Assembly (NCBI RefSeq): GCF_002742385.2
Contig: NZ_MJBI02000002.1
Span: 1-64,000, forward strand
DNA length: 64,000 nucleotides
Direction of reading: 5' to 3'
Source of the DNA: Macrococcoides goetzii
Lineage (GTDB): Bacteria; Bacillota; Bacilli; Staphylococcales; Staphylococcaceae
The notes beneath the pieces are model-generated. The model had not been told where the DNA came from. It saw nothing but the letters and a program-made list of their open reading frames with translations, and made no database searches. Numbering within the stretch: the first letter of the stretch is position 1; each line of letters opens with the position of its first letter. This document shows positions 61,014 to 64,000 of this stretch, in pieces. The position numbers and the translations under genes were made by a program.

Positions 61014-61472
61014 ATGCACTGGAAAGAAAATAGAATTCTATCAGCGAAGAATGGTACGAATCCGATGGTAATAAAAGAATTAAAAGGTAGTTACGTAGTT
61101 TTTGGAGATGTTCAGTTTCTTCCAGGATATTGTGTATTACTTCCTAAAAGAGAGGTAAGATTATTAAATGATCTTACTTTAGATGAACGACAAGATTACT
61201 TATTAGACATGAGCTTAGTTGGTGATGCTATGATAAAAGCACTTAACCCGACAAGAGTTAATTATGAAATATTAGGTAACAAAGATCATTTTCTTCATGC
61301 ACATTTGTTTCCGAGATATGAATGGGAAGATGAATCTGTTAGGTATATGCCAGTGTGGGCGTATGATGCATCTAATTGGTCGAATGATGAAACGGCTTAC
61401 GATCCTGATAAACATGATGAAATTAGAAAACAGATAGAGGTTGAATTAAAGAAAATATATAGTGATGAATAG
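61014..61472 (+). CDS. HIT-family protein, copy 2 (intact)
   Basis: 152 residues: MHWKENRILSAKNGTNPMVI, then a beta-sheet HIT core with VNYEILGNKDHFLHAHLFPR (H-x-H-x-x triad about residue 95-101) and EWEDESVRYMPVWAYDASNW. The family hydrolyses nucleotide phosphoramidates or dinucleoside polyphosphates; this subtype is uncharacterised. It is about 88% identical by eye to copy 1. A GAGGAGATATGTT ribosome site precedes the start. A tail of a third copy is at 57.3 kb. Confidence 0.8.
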   Translation: MHWKENRILSAKNGTNPMVIKELKGSYVVFGDVQFLPGYCVLLPKREVRLLNDLTLDERQDYLLDMSLVGDAMIKALNPTRVNYEILGNKDHFLHAHLFPRYEWEDESVRYMPVWAYDASNWSNDETAYDPDKHDEIRKQIEVELKKIYSDE

Positions 61473-61514
61473 ATAAATAAATTGAACTATTCGAAAAAAA
61501 CGGATAGTTCGATT

Positions 61515-61784
61515 TTATTTATAAACATCTTTCCTATGCCCAACATGTAGATTAGTGATAACAAAGACATCATTATCCACATATGAAATAATGCGATAAT
61601 CTCCAACTCTAAAGCGGACATAGTTTCTTAGTTCCCCTTTTAAAGATTTTCCAGGTGAGGTTGGAAAGTCTACATCCATTAAATGCTTTTGTATCCAATT
61701 TAATATTTGTTTTTGAACGGCTTTATCTAATTTTTTAAAATCTTTTTCAAATGATGAAGCAAATACAACTTTATATTTAGCCAT
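61515..61784 (-). CDS. RelE/YafQ-type toxin
   Basis: 89-residue RelE-superfamily mRNA interferase: KYKVVFASSFEKDFKKLDKA at the start, GKSLKGELRNYVRFRVGDYR in the middle and VFVITNLHVGHRKDVYK with the basic end. It cleaves mRNA at the ribosome unless bound by its antitoxin. The start overlaps the antitoxin stop by eight bases (antitoxin gene first, as usual). A small complete toxin-antitoxin system near the right end of the cassette, which would help to stabilise it. Confidence 0.88.
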   Translation of the reverse strand: MAKYKVVFASSFEKDFKKLDKAVQKQILNWIQKHLMDVDFPTSPGKSLKGELRNYVRFRVGDYRIISYVDNDVFVITNLHVGHRKDVYK

Positions 61785-62001
61785 ATAATTTCAACATTTC
61801 TTCTAAAGTTTTCACTTTCTTTGCATCTTGTTCCCATAACTCAAAGTTACGATCAGCCATCATAATATCATAGTCATCTTCAAGTTTCTCCATAATTGCT
61901 GAGCGAATAAATTCCGCTTTAGAAATACCTTTTTTTGTGACATATGCTTCCAGCGCTTCGTTAATCTGATCATCTAATCTAAATGAAAGGGGTGCTGACA
62001 T
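61777..62001 (-). CDS. RelB-type ribbon-helix-helix antitoxin
   Basis: 74 residues. The N-terminal ribbon-helix-helix (PLSFRLDDQINEALEAYVTK, KKGISKAEFIRSAIMEKLED) binds DNA. The C-terminal helix (about 55-74, LWEQDAKKVKTLEEMLKLYG) should cover the toxin. GGAGGCGTAAG precedes the ATG. The complex normally represses its own promoter. Paired with the toxin at 61515. Confidence 0.85.
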   Translation of the reverse strand: MSAPLSFRLDDQINEALEAYVTKKGISKAEFIRSAIMEKLEDDYDIMMADRNFELWEQDAKKVKTLEEMLKLYG

Positions 62002-62110
62002 TTCTTACGCCTCCTTGTAGTGATAATTAACTACAATTTATCATGTATTAAATATAGACTCAATAAATTTGTATCTAATTATTTTTACTCACAGTATAAA
62101 ATAAATATTT

Positions 62111-62153
62111 GAGAATAGAGGCGAAAGACATGTCATTTCGGCATGTCTTTTTG
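62111..62153 (+). ncRNA. Repeated RNA-like element, 3' part (copy 3)
   Basis: GATAGAGGCGAAAGACATGTC of copy 1 is matched here by GAATAGAGGCGAAAGACATG, followed by TCATTTCGGCATGTCTTTTT. The 5' half with CCTACCTTG is missing. It ends 14 bases before the attachment-like site at 62.17 kb. Confidence 0.35.
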
Positions 62154-62166
62154 TTTATTATGAATT

Positions 62167-62204
62167 AACCGCACTCTCTACCGATACACTGAAGCATACC
62201 GCAC
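62167..62204 (+). other. SCC attachment-like site (diverged)
   Basis: AACCGCACTCTCTACCGATA then CACTGAAGCATACCGCACG. The left half is well kept and the core is changed (CATACCGCA). It is the last site in the window. Confidence 0.7.
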
Positions 62205-62232
62205 GGAACGTACGTTCTATTTATGGTATAAT
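62205..62232 (+). promoter_or_regulatory. LexA-box-like palindrome and promoter of the uvrA-like gene
   Basis: GGAACGTACGTTCT (62205-62218) contains GAAC-N4-GTTC, the core of the Gram-positive LexA site. TATAAT lies at 62227-62232. The layout is the same as before the Abi_2 gene at 19.58 kb. Confidence 0.65.
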
Positions 62233-62260
62233 AGTGCAAAGATTAAATTGGAGTGATTCG

Positions 62261-64000
62261 ATGAAACCGATAAAGATTATTGGAGCGAAGCAGAATAATT
62301 TAAAAGATATATCGCTCGAGATTCCAAAACATCAACTGACGGTATTCACTGGTCGTTCGGGTTCTGGTAAGTCGTCTTTAGTATTCAACACGATTGCTGC
62401 TGAGAGCGAACGTCTATTGAATGAAACATATAGTACTTATATACAGAATCAACTCAGTCATTATGATAAACCACATGTGGATCGCATTGAAAATCTACCG
62501 GTCTCTATGGTAATAGGGCAGGATAGAATTGGTGGGAATTCAAGGTCAACTGTAGGAACAATTTCAGATATTTATTCTGGGGTAAGATTATTATGGTCGC
62601 GCATTGGTAAACCATTTGTAGGATATTCTATGGACTTTTCTTTTAATAATACGAATGGTATGTGCAAAACGTGTGATGGCCTAGGTTATGTAGAGGATAT
62701 TGATTTAAATGAGTTATTACATTTCGATCGTTCATTAAATGAGGATGCAATCAACTTTCCTTCATTTTCTCCTGATTCGTGGCGAGGTAAAAGATATTTA
62801 TACTCTGGTTTATTCGATAATGATAAGAAACTGAAAGATTATTCTAAAGAAGAAATGAACACATTTCTTTACCAGGAGCCGATTAAAATAAAAAACCCGC
62901 CATCAAACTGGCCGAAGACTGCTAAATTTGAAGGTTTAATTTATCGATTCAGAAGATCATTTCTAATCAACGATACATATGAAAAGAAGAAATTTATTAA
63001 AGATGTGAATCGTATTGTGACGGAACAAAAATGTCCGGTTTGCCACGGTAAGCGTCTGAATGACAAGATATTAAGTTGTAAAATAGAGGGCTTAAATATT
63101 GCTGAGTTTTGCGAACTAACGGTAGATGATGAGATTAAGTTTTTGAATAACATTGATGATGATAAAGCACAGTATATTATTGAACCTTTAGTTAAACAAT
63201 TAGAAGCTTTAAAGCGTATTGGTTTAGGCTATTTAACATTAAGTCGGGAAACGACTACTTTATCAGGGGGAGAGTCTCAAAGAATTAAGTTAATTCGTCA
63301 TTTAAATAGTCCACTTACAGATTTAGTTTATATTATTGATGAACCGAGTGTTGGCCTACATCCTGAAGATATTGAAAATATTAATCAAATTATGCTTTCC
63401 ATTCGTGATAAAGGTAATACGATACTTGTTGTTGAGCATGATCCTGATGTCATTAAGATTGCAGATTATTGCGTTGATATCGGACCAGGAAGCGGCAAGC
63501 ATGGAGGAGAGATTATATTTACCGGGAAATATAATGAATTGCTTAAAGTTAATAGTGCAACAGGTAAGGCGCTATCCCAACCACATACCTTTAAAGAGAA
63601 GGTAAGGGTATCAAACGAAATCTTAGAATTAAAACATATTACGAAGAACAACTTGAAAGATGTATCAGTCAATATTCCTAAGCATGTGTTAACTGCAGTC
63701 ACAGGTGTTGCAGGTTCAGGTAAAAGTACGTTAATACAAACAGGACTTCGCGCAAGAGAAGATGTCATTTATATCGATCAGAAACCAGTACATGCGACAA
63801 ATCGTTCCAATTTACTTACCTACCTCAATGTCTTTGATGATATTAGAGCATACTATAGCAAAGAGACAGGACTCAAAAAAGGGATGTTCAGTTATAACTC
63901 TGAAGGAGCATGTCCAAACTGTAATGGTAAAGGTGTTATAAAGACAGAGCTTGCATTCATGTCAGACTTTGTTCAACAATGCGAAGTATGCCATGGTAAA
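62261..64000 (+). CDS. UvrA-like ABC ATPase (excinuclease subunit A paralogue), partial
   Basis: The frame from ATG 62261 (TTGGAGTGATTCG upstream) is open for 580 codons to the window edge. First nucleotide-binding domain: Walker A GRSGSGKSSL (about residue 32), zinc-finger cysteines in NTNGMCKTCDGLGYV and KCPVCHGKRLND, signature LSGGESQRIKL and Walker B YIIDEPSVGLHP. The second domain begins with GVAGSGKSTLI (about residue 486) and a further CPNCNGKG zinc finger. The first domain is compact, with less room for the UvrB-binding region, as in class II UvrA proteins and drug-resistance paralogues. Under a probable LexA box. Confidence 0.88.
   Translation, partial: MKPIKIIGAKQNNLKDISLEIPKHQLTVFTGRSGSGKSSLVFNTIAAESERLLNETYSTYIQNQLSHYDKPHVDRIENLPVSMVIGQDRIGGNSRSTVGTISDIYSGVRLLWSRIGKPFVGYSMDFSFNNTNGMCKTCDGLGYVEDIDLNELLHFDRSLNEDAINFPSFSPDSWRGKRYLYSGLFDNDKKLKDYSKEEMNTFLYQEPIKIKNPPSNWPKTAKFEGLIYRFRRSFLINDTYEKKKFIKDVNRIVTEQKCPVCHGKRLNDKILSCKIEGLNIAEFCELTVDDEIKFLNNIDDDKAQYIIEPLVKQLEALKRIGLGYLTLSRETTTLSGGESQRIKLIRHLNSPLTDLVYIIDEPSVGLHPEDIENINQIMLSIRDKGNTILVVEHDPDVIKIADYCVDIGPGSGKHGGEIIFTGKYNELLKVNSATGKALSQPHTFKEKVRVSNEILELKHITKNNLKDVSVNIPKHVLTAVTGVAGSGKSTLIQTGLRAREDVIYIDQKPVHATNRSNLLTYLNVFDDIRAYYSKETGLKKGMFSYNSEGACPNCNGKGVIKTELAFMSDFVQQCEVCHGK

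Noticed and set aside
6806..62204. ccr recombinase or an integrase hidden in a second frame.
   Set aside because: I found no serine-recombinase or tyrosine-recombinase motif in any coding stretch. Only the RadC remnant at 28.3 kb recalls the usual ccr neighbourhood.
1..64000. CRISPR array.
   Set aside because: No series of regularly spaced identical repeats is visible; the repeats seen are dispersed attachment units, terminators and gene duplicates. No cas gene was found.

Overview
The window is a low-GC Firmicute chromosome of the family Staphylococcaceae, most likely Macrococcus. It starts with the usual staphylococcal block of tRNA-Glu, tRNA-Asp, the WalRK regulon operon (walR-walK-walH-walI-walJ) and rlmH (orfX). 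The mec operon found further on is not of the Staphylococcus aureus mecA type but of the Macrococcus mecB/mecD type. An IS30-like transposase tail lies at the left edge. Six DnaA-box-like sequences sit just upstream of rlmH.

From the 3' end of rlmH (about 6.8 kb) to at least 62.2 kb the sequence is a composite staphylococcal cassette chromosome (SCC) region. The SCC attachment motif at the end of rlmH recurs about nine more times, always in the same orientation (19.5, 20.7, 42.8, 49.5, 52.7, 53.4, 56.35, 57.4 and 62.2 kb). The copies usually sit inside a longer unit with terminal inverted repeats (AACCGCA...TGCGGTT). They cut the island into modules, but no ccr recombinase gene is visible in the window.

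Modules, left to right: (a) 6.8-19.5 kb: esterase, small membrane protein, Crp-type regulator, HAD phosphatase, cupin, a HEPN-type protein, then the methicillin-resistance operon mecI-mecR1-PBP2a with its large palindromic operator, an aminoglycoside phosphotransferase remnant, a DUF2089 regulator with small membrane proteins, and a SpoIIM-like protein. (b) 19.5-20.7 kb: a mini-module holding one Abi_2 (AbiD/F-like) gene behind a near-perfect LexA box, followed by an RNA-like element. (c) 20.7-42.8 kb: decayed NUDIX and GNAT genes, a deaminase, MepB, a VOC protein, an XRE regulator, a yhbD/bactofilin pair, then a cadmium operon (cadC-cadA-cadD) and a copper cluster (cueP, copB, copY, copZ, copL, a two-component system, a copper-storage four-helix protein, multicopper oxidase). 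(d) 42.8-49.5 kb: a second mepB, a divergent threonyl-tRNA synthetase under a T-box, a SEFIR protein, an AhpD-like protein and an Lrp regulator. (e) 49.5-57.4 kb: HEPN-like and coiled-coil membrane proteins, broken isochorismatase and Lrp genes, a HIT gene, a divergent pair of GIY-YIG nucleases, a toxin-tip-like small ORF with an Imm26/DUF4240 immunity protein, and an SDR oxidoreductase. (f) 57.4-62.2 kb: a formaldehyde-fixing set (hxlA-hxlB, hxlR, a zinc alcohol dehydrogenase), a Fic remnant, an intact HIT gene and a RelBE-type toxin-antitoxin pair. (g) 62.2 kb to the end: a UvrA-like ABC protein, again behind a LexA box next to an attachment site.

The region combines antibiotic resistance (mec; candidate resistance-type ThrS), metal resistance (Cd, Cu), aldehyde detoxification and many candidate anti-phage genes (Abi_2, HEPN, SEFIR, GIY-YIG, type III restriction and RadC remnants). 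Many genes are freshly broken by single stops or frameshifts, and several modules are duplicated (HIT-terminator-att, GNAT, MepB). This points to repeated recombination at attachment sites. All calls were made by reading the sequence; none was checked by a database search.
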